64,000 nucleotides of DNA from Galeruca laticollis (lineage: Eukaryota; Arthropoda; Insecta; Coleoptera; Chrysomelidae): positions 212,366,655-212,430,654 of the forward strand of contig OY998175.1 in the NCBI GenBank assembly GCA_963921935.1, given 5' to 3'. Shown piece after piece: positions 32,044-42,861 of the stretch. The notes beneath the pieces were generated by a model. It saw nothing but the letters and a program-made list of their open reading frames with translations. It ran no database searches and had not been told where the DNA came from. How positions within the stretch are numbered: position 1 is the first letter of the stretch; each line of letters begins with the position of its first letter. Position numbers and translations under genes: made by a program.

Positions 32044-33055
32044 CAGTCCTCGTATCAGCATAAAATAATCAAAACTTATTGGACAGTCCTCGTATAATCA
32101 TACAAGTATCAAAATTTATTGGACTGTCCTGGTATCAGCATAAAATAATCAAAACTTATTGGACAGTCCTCGTATAATCATAAAAGTATCAACATTTATT
32201 GGGCAGTCCTCGTCTAAGTATGAAATAATCGAAATTTATTGGACACTCCTCGTATAAGTATAAAAGAATCAAAATGTATTGGACAGTCCTCGTTTAATCA
32301 TATCAGTATTAAAATTTGTTGAGCAGTCCTCGTATCAGCATAAAGCAATCAAAACGTATTGGACAGCACTCGTATGATCATAAAAGTATCAAAATTTATT
32401 GTGCAGTCCTCGTATAAGTATAAAACAATCAAAACGTATTCGACAATCCTCGTATAAGCATAAAATAATCAAAACTTATTGGACAGTCCTCGTATAGTCA
32501 TAAAAGTATCAAAATTTATTGGGCAGTCCTCGTATAAATATAAAATAATTAAAATTTATTGACAGTCCTCGTATAAGCATAAAATAATCAAAACTTATTG
32601 GACAGTCCTCGTATAGTCATAAAAGTATCAAAATTTATTGGGCAGTCCTCGTATAAGTATAAAAGAATTAAAACTTATTGACAGTCCTTGTATCATCATA
32701 AAATAATCAAAAATTATTGGACAGTCCTCGTACAAGTATATAGGTATTAAAACTTATTGGACATTCTTCGTACAGTCATAAAAGTATCAACATTTATTGG
32801 GCAGTCCTCGTATAAGTATAAAAGAATTAAAATTTATTGGACAGTCGTCGTATCATCATAGAATAATCAAAATTTATTGGACAGTCCTTGTATAGTCATA
32901 AAAGTATCAACATTTATTGGGCAGTCATCGTATAAGTATAAAAAAATTAAAATTTATTGGACAGTCCTCGTATCATCATAAAAAAATCAAAATTTATTGG
33001 ACAGTCCTCGTATAAGCATATGGGTATTAAAATTTACTGGACAGTTCTCGTATCG
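32044..33055. repeat. Minisatellite, 40-bp unit, about 25 copies
   Basis: A tandem array of a 40-bp unit of the form cagtcctcgtataa-cataaaa-tatcaaaa-tttattgga. Copies differ by a few substitutions and occasional 1-bp deletions, and alternate between variants (aataatcaaaactt against aagtatcaaaattt), which suggests an 80-bp higher-order unit in part of the array. It is not a CRISPR: there are no unique spacers, and the whole unit repeats. Confidence 0.95.
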
Positions 33056-33585
33056 TGTCAGGTTATTTTCGTTACGGAATTTCTGGATTCGGTCTCCACG
33101 CTCAAGGCCCGCGATAGAAACTAATGCAATAGCTTAAAAGATAGACCAGGCATAACAATTCAAAATTGTTCAAATTCCGCTAATTACGTTTAACTAATTT
33201 TTCTATATTCATTTTTAAATTTTTTGTGATCAAAGTTTAAATAAAATACCTACCGTGGTCATAGGAAAAAATATTGTGTACAACTCGTATGCAAATCTCT
33301 TTTCCCGCTCGCTTGATTTGAGGCAATTGCCTTACGCTCGTGCCACAAATATCTGCACTCTTGGAAAAAGTAAACGATATTGAATTTGATACGCTGCAGC
33401 GCCACTTGGTGGGAAGAAAAACTCTATGTCACAATCCATTTGACAATCTAACATTATCTTTCTAGTGAATCTCGTTGATAGACCCTAATATTCTTGCTGA
33501 TTAAAACTTATTATTAAAAAAAGATACAACAGGCATAACAATTCAAAATTGTTCAAATTTCAATATTAACTATACCTACGTTTAA
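33056..33585. other. Noncoding, duplicated flanking DNA
   Basis: No gene. Holds the two duplicated blocks described for 33148-33320 and 33441-33525, plus a second 'ggcataacaattcaaaattg' copy at about 33533 that leads up to the Harbinger-like element. Confidence 0.6.
33148..33320. repeat. Paralogous copy of the Harbinger-like insertion site (empty site)
   Basis: Contains 'ggcataacaattcaaaattg', then 'acgtttaactaattttt', then 'aaagtttaaataaaatac' and 'aatattgtgtacaactcgta'. The same order is found at 33533-33585 continued at 39654-39815, with the element in between. Here the site reads gtttaacta without interruption. Confidence 0.85.
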
Positions 33586-33981
33586 GGCTGAAAATAGACG
33601 GACCGCATTATGCGGTTGCTGGGGACCTCATATCTCCTGCTTGAATACGCGGTATTAGTGGTGACGTCATAATCTTAGGTTATGTCAATTTTGTATCCAA
33701 ACAAACATAACTAGCCATTTAGATACCATGGGTGTGATTTTGGACCAGAGATTATTCCATTATATTTTGAATTTACCTGCTGATTTATGCATTTAGATAT
33801 ACACTTAGCCTTTTAGAAAGATATATATTCGATTCCAGCCAAAATAGGTATGTGTAACAATATAATTTTAATAAAAGAGTTATCTAACCTAAACATGCTA
33901 TTATAAACTTATGAAATACAACTGTTCTAATTCTTTTTCTATCTGTATTATCTAATTTTAGGTTTCTTCACATAAAGAATA

Positions 33982-34205
33982 ATGGTACTGTGCTGGCCAC
34001 CAGGCTGTAACCATTATAATGTGAGAGAGAACTGTAAGTTTTATAGATTTCCAAAAGATCCAAAAGTAAGGAGCTGACAAGGTACCTACATAATGATAAA
34101 TATAACCTTTTATTTTGTGTGTTTATACAATATTTGAAGAATAGAACCAGATCCCGGAGCTTTTTGTGTAGCTGTCATTTTATGGACGGAGAAAAGAAAA
34201 TTAGC
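33982..34205 (+). pseudogene. THAP-type zinc-finger remnant
   Basis: The ATG at 33982 starts MVLCWPPGC (the C-x4-C pair), followed by NCKFYRFPKDPKVRS, the signature of the THAP N-terminal half, then a stop at about 34075. The second half is in another frame at about 34125-34200: LKNRTRSRSFLCSCHFMDGEKK, with the C-x2-H pair. The two halves may be joined by a short intron (possible donor gtacct at 34082) or the gene is simply broken. THAP fingers are DNA-binding domains of P-element and some Harbinger-type transposases. The nuclease part expected downstream is missing, replaced by the inserted element. Confidence 0.6.
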
Positions 34206-34749
34206 CAACTATTTTTTTGTACATTATCAATCTTTGCAAACAAGGTAGAAGCAAACTTGTACGTGTTCATTGTATGTTTGATTTTGTACTGCATATATCG
34301 ATCTCTCTACACAGAGAAAAAAATTCGCTAGCCATTAGCGAATATTCACTTGCAGTAGCAAAAAAAATCGATTAAATAGGGGACAAATGACTTATTCATT
34401 TACCACAGAAAAAACCTTATTGCTAAAATTAAACATTTACAGTTAATATAGAGATCACTTATCATAGATATATTTCAAGTAGTCTATTTTATTTACCGTA
34501 AATTATTTAGTCGCTTACAGTTATCGGCCTAGATAACTGCTACTAGCTATTTAATATAATATCGTTTATTAAACCTGACATATTGTATTCCTACCCTTAG
34601 TGATTTATTTATTTATCTTTAATAACTTTATAACCTATAATAGTTAAAATGTATATTTACCTTAATACAGGTTATCAGAACTAATTGAAAAGTTTATTTA
34701 CAGTAATTGATTTATTTATTAACCTTAATCTTGGCATTTAGGCATGTAC

Positions 34750-35240
34750 AGGGTAGGGTGTCCACTTATATTTCCCCTATTTTAACTGCCTATAAATTCT
34801 AAACGGTTCAGGAGGGAAATATGCGGTTTTCACGGAATTGTTTCATTTTAGTAGCTACAAGTTTCGTTTGAATAGATTGATTTTTTTCTATCGTTTTCGT
34901 TTACGAAACAACAGTAATAGCGAATTTTTGACAATTTTTTTTATTGACTTTGTTAATGGAACGACCATTATATTTTTTGTAGTTTGATAAGTGATCTTCA
35001 CCTATATAGTGATGGAAACTTTTCAAAATCGGTTAGCAACTGTCGGAAATTGTAAAAATCCGCCATTTTTGTTTTGACGTAATCGGAAGCGATAGAAAAA
35101 ATCCAATCTATTCGACCAAAACTTGTACTAAAATGAAACATTTCAGTAGAAACCGCATATTTATATTCTGCACCGTTTAGAATTTATAAGCATTTAAAGT
35201 TTATTAGGGGAAATATAAGTTGCAATTTTATATACCAGAT
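34750..35240. repeat. Fold-back repeat (MITE-like), arms about 140 bp
   Basis: Left arm about 34759-34900, right arm about 35085-35228. Paired words: 'acttatatttcccctat' against its complement, 'ctataaattctaaacggt', 'tgtttcattttagta', 'aatagattg', 'ttttttctatcg'. Loop about 185 bp. It could extrude as a long hairpin. Confidence 0.75.
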
Positions 35241-35394
35241 ATGTCAAATGTATTTTATAAAATATAATTATAAATTAACAGATTTGGAATACAAACTTCA
35301 AATTTCATATTTTTTCCATCATTAGTTTTCCATATTTGCGAAACACTCAGAAACGGGTTAAAAAAAGCAAATTTATAAAAAACATTTATTTTAA

Positions 35395-35960
35395 ACTTAT
35401 AAAAAATTAACATTTGTATTTTTTGAAGCAATTAAAAAATAACTTTTCAAAATATACAATTTTCTCAAAGTAACCAAAAATAAAAGTAAGTTAAAAATAA
35501 TAAGGAACGTTTTCAGTCTAAGTACAACAATACAAATAACACAAAAACATTTAAGTTTTAAAATGATTAATTTTCTTAACAAAAAATACGAAATTAATAA
35601 AAGTAACTTGAAAGTAGTAAGGAATTATTTTTCAGTCTAAGTACAATAATACAAATCATACAAAAACATTTAAGTTTTAAAATGATTAATTTTCTTAACA
35701 AAAAATACGAAATTAATAAAAGTAACTTGAAAGTAGTAAGGAATTAGTTTTCAGTGTAAGTACCGACAATTCAAAAATATATAAGTTTTAAACGTTTTAA
35801 TTTTCCTAAACTAACTAAAAAGACGAAAATAAAAGTTAAAAATAGTATAAGGAACGTTTTCAGTCAAATCATATAGGAACACGTAAGTTTTAAAATTATT
35901 AATTTTTTTTAAATTATACAAAATAAAAAATAAAAATAATAAGGAACATTTTTATACAAA
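35395..35960. repeat. Tandem array, about 119-bp unit, 4 to 5 copies
   Basis: The word 'cagtctaagtac' or its variants recurs at 35513, 35633, 35753 and 35860; the units in between share 'tttaagttttaaaatgatta' and 'aaagtagtaaggaatt'. The first and last copies are the most diverged. No coding content. Confidence 0.8.
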
Positions 35961-36164
35961 AAAAAAATCATATACAGGGTACGGCTGATAAAACCGTCGC
36001 TTACAGAAATCTTGAGATCCAAAAGGATTTTAAATCTGAAAATTGGTTTTTGAGTTATCTCTAATCGACGGCTGCAAACTGTAAGACATTTTAAAATTTT
36101 CATTTTTCCTAAACCAAATGAAAAAATGATTATTAATCAACCTTATATTACGAACATGGTAATT

Positions 36165-36795
36165 ACACGATTTAGACAAACAGTATCTCGGAACTGGACA
36201 GTAGTACAGAGTTGTAATTTTGGTGGTATAAAACAAATGCTGCAGCGTTTTTTTTGTTATTGTCTTACTCAATGACAATTTTGTTTTGGCTTACGTGACA
36301 TCAGATTCAAACTTAATGGGACTACCTGCAAATTTTCACATTTTAAGTTTTTCTCGATAACAGCTGCTTAAAAATGCTTGTTCCTCAACAAATAAGACAA
36401 GCAATCTCTCAGAACCACACAGTTCATTTTGAATTTGTAATTAAAAGACAATCCTGCAACATTATCATTGTATTTAATTTATAAATTCAAATAAACTGCC
36501 CATTTCCGAGGTATTGCTTATCTTAACCATCATGGGACGAACAGATTTTTAATTAGCTGTAGCTCTTAAATTAGTCGTTTTACACCACACGTGTGCTAGT
36601 TTGTTGGAATCGTGACAGAGAAATGTAAAAATATACAAGTTGTCCCATTAATAATTTCGAATGTGATATAGGTACAAAAAGGTAATTGGTAACATAATAA
36701 CAAGAAAAGCTGCAGAATCTGTTCTAACATACAGCCCCAAAATTACAATTCTGTACTACTGTTCAGTTCCGAGATATTGCTTGTCTAAATCGTCG
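36165..36795. repeat. Inverted and direct repeat cluster (fold-back element)
   Basis: The block 36165-36220 is the reverse complement of 36735-36790 (shared words 'aaaattacaa-tctgtact', 'agttccgagata'). A direct partner of the right block lies at 36500-36535 ('ccgaggtattgcttatct'). Noncoding. Confidence 0.7.
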
Positions 36796-37489
36796 TGGGA
36801 CACCTTGTATAAAGATTTGTTTTAACTTAGGTAAAAAATAAGAAAATATTTAAAAAAAAGTAATGTAATGTAATGTAAGTTCTGCTATTAGAGTTTACAT
36901 TCAAAGTGACCATCTGAAAATAAAATTGACTCTTTGAAAAACAAGAAAGATTATCAGTTATCTTAACTTCATATGCAAACATATGTTCATTAAAGGAAAT
37001 TACATTGCTTGTATTCCATTATAGGCCTCGCCTAATAGTTAAACCAGAAACCACTCACCGCACAAAGCAAGATCGTTCAGACATTCACTCTACACACGTG
37101 CTGTTTGTTCGCTGTCTTACCGAATTTAAAAAATCAAATGATGCAATTTCTTGTCTGAAACCAACGTAACGCTCAGCCGAGCAACCCGAGTGTTATCGGA
37201 ATGTGTCGAAGATGTGATTCCAAATACTTAGATAACTAAAGATTAATATTGAGCTCACTTACGATAAAGGATAGATAGTTAAGGGTGAATGATTAAATTC
37301 TAGAAACTTTTTTTATTAAGTACAAATTACCTGGTGACTAAGGTTTGTCGATCGCTTTAACGGACAAAACTAGCTGTTTGCTTTTTTCAACTACTGATGA
37401 ATAATGTTTCTACCACTAATAAAAATGTATTTGCAGTAAGCGATTTTTTTCTAGAAACTTTTTTTATTTGGACGTGTTTTCTCTGTGTA

Positions 37490-39653
37490 TAACATATACA
37501 TTATTATATATCATTACACATCTTTCGCTTTACATTTTTACTGAGTTGCTTTGTATGATTTTTTAAACGTTTGCTATTTTAAATTGAAATTCCACATTGT
37601 ACCTTACTTTCCTCTTTCTATTAACTGCAAACCATTGTATTAGAAGTAAATATTTCTCTGTGTAATAAAGAAATTTGGAAACGTTTTTGTTTATATTATT
37701 TGTTTTTAGATAAAATTGAATATGTTTACACATGTAGTTGAAAAAAGAGCTTACAGATCAAATAAAATTTGAAAGCGACCAACAGAAACTCTGAACCTCG
37801 TACAAATATGATTTGATTGAGACAAAGTTGTGACATGATGTTCTGAGTTTTCAGACTAAATGGCATATTTTCAATCATGTAAATTTGCAGCGTTTCCTCA
37901 ATTTAATTTTCTTAGCACAAAACAAATCAAAATTTATAATTATGAAAACATTTTATTATGTTAAAATGGTACAAATTTGTAAAGGTAGAATGTTATTAGA
38001 ACATGTAAATTTTTCTTCCATTCTTGATGTCAAGCAATTCCCACAATAATGTTACTTGGTATCCATAATATTAAATAGCACATGTCCTCCCATGCAATAT
38101 GTAATGCACCTTGTATCTGGTGATAATAGTTATATTTTTCAATTATCACTAATATATTTTCATCAAAATGAATTATGTAATTCATGTCTCTTGAGAGTGG
38201 TTTTAATTTTTCGTCATTCGTATACTTGAAAAGAGACTTCACTTCAATTAAGCATTTTCATTAACAAAAGCTCTTATTATCATTAAAAAAGGTTTCAAGA
38301 GAATGTTGAAACATGTTTTGATGACACTAGAACAAACAATCACTATTATTTATCTTATATTTTCACAATAATCAAATAATCCAGTAAATATAACCTCAAA
38401 TATAGCTTTTAAAATCAAAAATACGAACTGCGGGATAACTTACATTATCAAAACTATTATTTTTTATATTGAGTAGACACGATTACTTACTTTTCAACAA
38501 TTTATTCCTTTCAAAAACTACACTCAAATGGAAATTTCTATGGTAACAAGTTTTGTTTGGATACAGTTTCAAATTGTGACGTCACACTAATCTCGCGTAT
38601 TGACTTCGAACGAAGTCAGGTTAAGCAGCGCACGTGCATTCTGCACTGACAGCAGCTGCAGTTTGTAGAACTGCACTGCTGTCGTCATCGACTGCATTTT
38701 TAAGTTTATACTAATGATTCTAATCTAAAAGTTTTATTTATTTTATGTTGTAAATTGTTCTAAGATGAGTTAGTTACATTGATTAATGATTTATACTTTT
38801 AGTACGATGACTGAACTTGCGTCAAGTTTTGGAATATTTAGATGGTTTTAAAAACTCCATTTGTATTTACGAAACAGAAACACTATTAAACGCGGGTCAT
38901 ATTTGCGCCCATAATTAAATTAATAGTCAATTACAAATAAAAATCTGGCCAACATACTTCATGGAATTTAATCTTCTTTCAACTGAAGTGAACACCTAAA
39001 CATATTTTGATATAGGCTTTCCAATTCTTAATTTATTTTGCCAAGCATTTCTTGCATCTGCCATTTCGAATTTCACATTTTTATTCGTTATTTCTACTAT
39101 AAACTTTTCACTTTAAATAAATCGGTGGAAACTCAATTCAACGTCTTTATTTCTTATCGATTTGCACTGCGGTACTAAGCAATATTGACGACCTGTCGCA
39201 CGTTTTTATTAACAAATAAAAAGCGTATTTTAAATTAAATATATATAACACTTAAAAATCCAATTTAAAATACGAAAAACAGTGTCCAAAACACACGAAA
39301 CAAATAAAACAAGTGATAAACAAGACTATAATCCAATCTAATCACACATCTAGAGAAGTTCACTTTAACGCTGTTTGGTGGCGAATCGCTTAGCAAGAGA
39401 TCCCAATTGCTTGTATTTTTACAACGTAAAAAAAGACGAAGATTTCTTATAGTAGCGAAAGTTGCGACTGCGGCTCGCAGCTCGTGAATGTACGTTTATA
39501 TTCGACCGTACGCCAGCCCAAACAGCAAGCTGGCTACATATGCCAGTGTTGAGGCTCGTTAATTTTACTACATAAGAGACTGTGAATTGCCCAAAGACGA
39601 CTGCACGGTGCAGTCGATAGCAACTGCATAATGCTATCCGTCTATTTCCAGCC
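37490..39653. other. Right part of the Harbinger-like element, noncoding
   Basis: No supported frame. Contains a GC-richer, CTGCA-rich patch at 38620-38700 and the inner inverted-repeat partner near 38548-38610. It may hold a further nested element between 38700 and 39600, which I could not delimit. Confidence 0.45.
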
Positions 39654-40061
39654 TAACTGATTTGTCTACATTCAATATTCATTTTTTAAATAATTTCTGT
39701 TCAAAGTTTAAATAAAATACGTATATAAGTTACTTTTTTCTTTCATTAATAAACGTAGTTGTAGAAAAAATATTGTGTACAACTCGTACGCAAAGCACTT
39801 TTCCCGATCGCTAAACTAAACCTGCGCCAATTTTCATGATGCTCAGTTGAACGGTGAAGAGAGAACTTGGTACAAACCATATTTTTCACTACTGATTTGT
39901 TTTTTCTATGAACCATAAAATTTCCAGCCGTGATTTGCTTAACTAGACATTTGGACTATGACATAGAAATAGAAGAAGAATTTACTTCCACATTAATTAT
40001 TTATCTGCTCGTCTTTTCGTTCAAATAACATTATTTTGTAATTTGATATAATCCAGGCAAA
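39654..40061 (+). other. Upstream region of the right zinc-finger gene
   Basis: The first part (to about 39815) is the displaced half of the duplicated block also present at 33190-33320. The last 200 bp before the start codon at 40062 should contain promoter and 5' untranslated region; I see no clear TATA box. Confidence 0.45.
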
Positions 40062-40368
40062 ATGGATATAGAACAAAAAGTCGTTAAGGATGAAATCGAT
40101 ATCCACGATGATTTTGTTTGGAATATGGACGTTGAAGAAGAATTGAGTGACGAAGTGCCTAAGACCGCTTTTCGAAAAGTAAATACTAATAGTGTGCATT
40201 TTATTAAACAAGAAATAAATGACGACCTAAACACAGTACAATCATTTGGAGATTCTTTGGTTCCAGTTAAAACTGAGAGGGACAGATTGCATAAGGTTAA
40301 TCTACCCATCATTCGAAACAAATTTAAATATTTAAAAGGGAAACCTGGAAGGCGAACTAAATCAAAAG
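40062..40368 (+). CDS. C2H2 zinc-finger gene, first coding exon
   Basis: The ATG at 40062 sits in a good context (caaaATGG). The exon encodes 102 codons plus one base and ends at a clear 5' splice site (aaag|GTGAGTT, GT at 40369). The peptide is acidic (DEIDIHDDFVWNMDVEEELSD) with a basic end (GRRTKSK) and short VKTE/IKQE motifs, as often seen in the N-terminal exon of insect zinc-finger proteins. The phase is 1. Joining the last G to GA at 42862 gives a Gly codon and continuous reading into the second exon (KSKGLLTNGKHLN), which the paralogous exon at 858 confirms from its own acceptor. If unspliced, the frame runs on into the intron for 23 codons. No BTB, ZAD or KRAB domain is visible. Its role could be a regulatory arm; unknown. 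Confidence 0.85.
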
Positions 40369-42861
40369 GTGAGTTACTATCATCGATAGCTATTCAAGTA
40401 CCACATATTTTATGTCAGTATTTTCATGTAATATGCTAAGTACCTTGAGCTTTTGACATAACCAAATTGTCATTGCAAATTGTTATAATTTCAAAGTAAA
40501 TAACAATAACAGTATTTTGAATGTGCATAAGTAATTTCTAAATGAACAGCCAAATAAATTTCTTACTAGCATTGTTGATAGTTAGTTACATTACAAAACC
40601 CATTTGACAAACTATATTTTTGGTTTAAATTCTTAGCAGTTTGTAGATAAATCTGTATGTCTCATCCAATTAACCCATGATGAATATTACCCTGGGAGCT
40701 TTGAAGAAATCTTTTCAACTTCATTTCATATATACTTACAGACTTCTTCAAGACTTAATGCAGTGAACAGTGCATATTGAAACTATTGATTTTTTTGGTA
40801 AATGAGATTCTATTTCACAATTTTAATCAATAATACAATGCAAGTGACTCAGTCTCTAACAAGAAGTCGAATTGCTTGCATTTCTACAAAACATAGGTTA
40901 ATAATTTATTTTTGTGTTCTGAGGTTAATTATAAATACTCAATCTGTAGTTGTATATTCATTTCCACTTCTTATTATTTATGTTGGATAGAGAGTGTTAA
41001 TGTTTCATTGTTTTGTTATGATATTGATTTGTTAACAAGTTGTATCATATAATGTTACCTGTTGTTAGAGATCGGATATTAGCAGAAAAAAATGCACATA
41101 GAAATAATATTTTGAGGCTTGGTTACTAATTCATAATACGAGTGACCCTTTTGCTATCTCGTAAGCAAGATTTATTGAATAGTTTCATTTTACATGTTCC
41201 CTGTCATGTGAACCACATATGACTCACAAAACGTAACTTCTTATGGTCCCTCTATATGTGTTTCACAAAGCCAGTAACACTTGAAGCTAGCATAAAATTT
41301 AATTGTGTTATTTCTGTTCATTATTTTATTAGGGACGTCTCAGTAAGACCTGGAGGTATGAAATGATGCAGGGATGTAAGGAAAACTATCCTAATTCAAA
41401 ACTAAAACAACAAATCTATTGAAAAGTGGTTTCTAACAAAAAACAAGAAAAAGTGAAATATACAGGCGGTTTCTCTACATGTTTTGTTCCAAAACACTCA
41501 AGACGGTGTACTTTTTTACGTAAATAATGTTCAGTGTTCACTCGTTTTACTTTGCTGCATTTTCATGTGTTTCACCTTCTTGTCTTAGCTTTTTATAGCA
41601 ACCAGAACAGCAGTTTCTTGCAATTTTACCATCTTCTCCGTTGCAACTGCCAGTCTTGAGTTGGGAGGTTACTTCAAGAAAGCTTGAATTAGTGATTCTT
41701 GTGCCTGCAGGACAGTAAATTTTGCCGAATGGTTATGGGTTTGATACGTTTAGTAAATTATTGTTGCATTCACGACATAACTTATCATCAACAGATCAAG
41801 GGCAACAATTTTCTTCTAGGGTCGTGGTGACTTGATAGCTTACTGTTTGATAAATCGATACCTTTCTTCACTAAGTTATAATCTAATATGACTTGAGGGT
41901 TTTTTTGCTGTACACTGTCCATTGACATTTGATTACCATGACATTTGATTACCATGACAAGTGATAATCCTGTAGACCTGTCTTTTATCCATCTATTTGT
42001 TCATTGTAATATTGTTTTTTCGAGGCACAATTATTTGACTTACCTTAGAACCTTAGCAGTGTTCCACATAAATATGTTTTTCTGCGTAACAAATATTGTG
42101 CCAAAGCATAGTCTTCCTTTTTTCTAAGAGGCCCTCACACAATTTCACCACAACAGTACCTTATATATCTGTACTATTTGAGGATCAGATATTGCATACA
42201 CTGTATAATTCCAAATATATCCATCAACAGTTCAAAGTTTGTATATCTTCAATCCATATTTATGTGCTTTTGATGGATTATACTGTCAAAATGATAGCCG
42301 ACCTCTGAAAGCTTTAATGGATTTATCTATAATGATGCATTTGCCAGGTGTCAGTAGTGTAGTCAGTGGTGCTACTGTGAAGCATATGTGTTTCACAGAC
42401 ATACAAATAGATAAAAACGTTTTTGCACGACTATGAACCACATATGTTTCCCAGAACAAAAGAAAACCCTTCAGAAGTTATTTTTAGACATACATAGTAT
42501 TCTCTCCGTTTTTAGTTGAATCAAAATGTATAATTTAAGAATGGCATGGTTGCGCGTGCATATGTGATATGTAGGTTTATATAGGGACAGGGAATGTGTT
42601 CAATAAGAGGTGAGATAACAACTTCAGCTTATTTTTCATTGGTTTTATAGATTGTAAATAAATATTAGATGTATCAGCTTCAGCCATCACAAACACTACA
42701 TCTTTATATTAGCATGAAAATTGTGTTTAATGTACTTTCAAAATACTTTCTCACACTATCACCTATTGTTATCACCTATTTAAAACATATATATGCTCAT
42801 AGAATTTTTATACTTACACAAATTAAAAATCTTAATAAACCAGTTTTAATTTTCTTTGTAG
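40369..42861 (+). other. Intron of the right zinc-finger gene
   Basis: 2493 bp, GT at 40369 and AG at 42860-42861 (ttttctttgtag). Contains a piggyBac transposase fossil on the minus strand and is otherwise noncoding. The last 225 bp resemble the intron end of the paralogous gene at 515-857. Confidence 0.8.
41560..42450 (-). pseudogene. piggyBac transposase fossil
   Basis: Minus strand, many stops and shifts. From right to left: a block FRGRLSFWQYNPSKAHKYG-like (near 42300-42240), matching the piggyBac block before the second catalytic Asp, then WNYTVYAIS, KTMLWHNICYAEK, a KRQVYRIITCHG stretch, VLDYNLVKKGIDLSNS-type sequence near 41830-41880, and a C-terminal Cys-rich end (GSCNGEDGKIARNCCSGCYKK) near 41590-41690. 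The order and spacing fit a piggyBac transposase, which cuts at TTAA. I could not find terminal repeats or a TTAA pair. The words 'atatgtgtttcaca' (41249 and 42383) and 'tgaaccacatatg' (41209 and 42433) recur near both ends and may be element borders. Confidence 0.65.

Larger units (their letters stand above)
34310..37487. mobile_element. TA-flanked DNA element nested in the Harbinger-like element
   Basis: The ends form an 11-bp inverted repeat CACAGAGAAAA (34310-34320 and complement 37477-37487, the right copy followed by a short variation). TA lies directly outside on both sides (34308-34309, 37488-37489). Subterminal words such as 'aaaaatcgct' also recur inverted. No transposase frame is visible, so it is non-autonomous or eroded. 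It carries two fold-back repeats and a 119-bp tandem array. Confidence 0.5.
33586..39653. mobile_element. Harbinger-like DNA transposon (TAA target duplication)
   Basis: Left end GGCTGAAAATAGACGG at 33586; right end, read inward from 39653, GGCTGGAAATAGACGG. The inverted match continues over about 33 bp with few differences (GCATTATGC-GTTGCT). TAA flanks both ends (33583-33585 and 39654-39656), and the paralogous site near 33190 has a single TAA. A 3-bp TWA duplication with GGC-type ends fits PIF/Harbinger. A further inverted pair deeper inside (tatccaaacaaa near 33700 and its complement near 38560) supports one original unit. A THAP finger remnant is the only coding trace; another TA-flanked element sits inside. 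Confidence 0.82.

Noticed and set aside
32044..33055. CRISPR-like regular repeats
   Set aside because: The whole 40-bp unit repeats with no unique spacers, in a eukaryotic transposon-rich context; it is a minisatellite.
42669..42861. Coding extension of the right zinc-finger exon upstream to 42669
   Set aside because: The stretch is open but resembles the intron of the paralogue and ends at a splice acceptor; the first exon at 40062 joins in phase at 42862.
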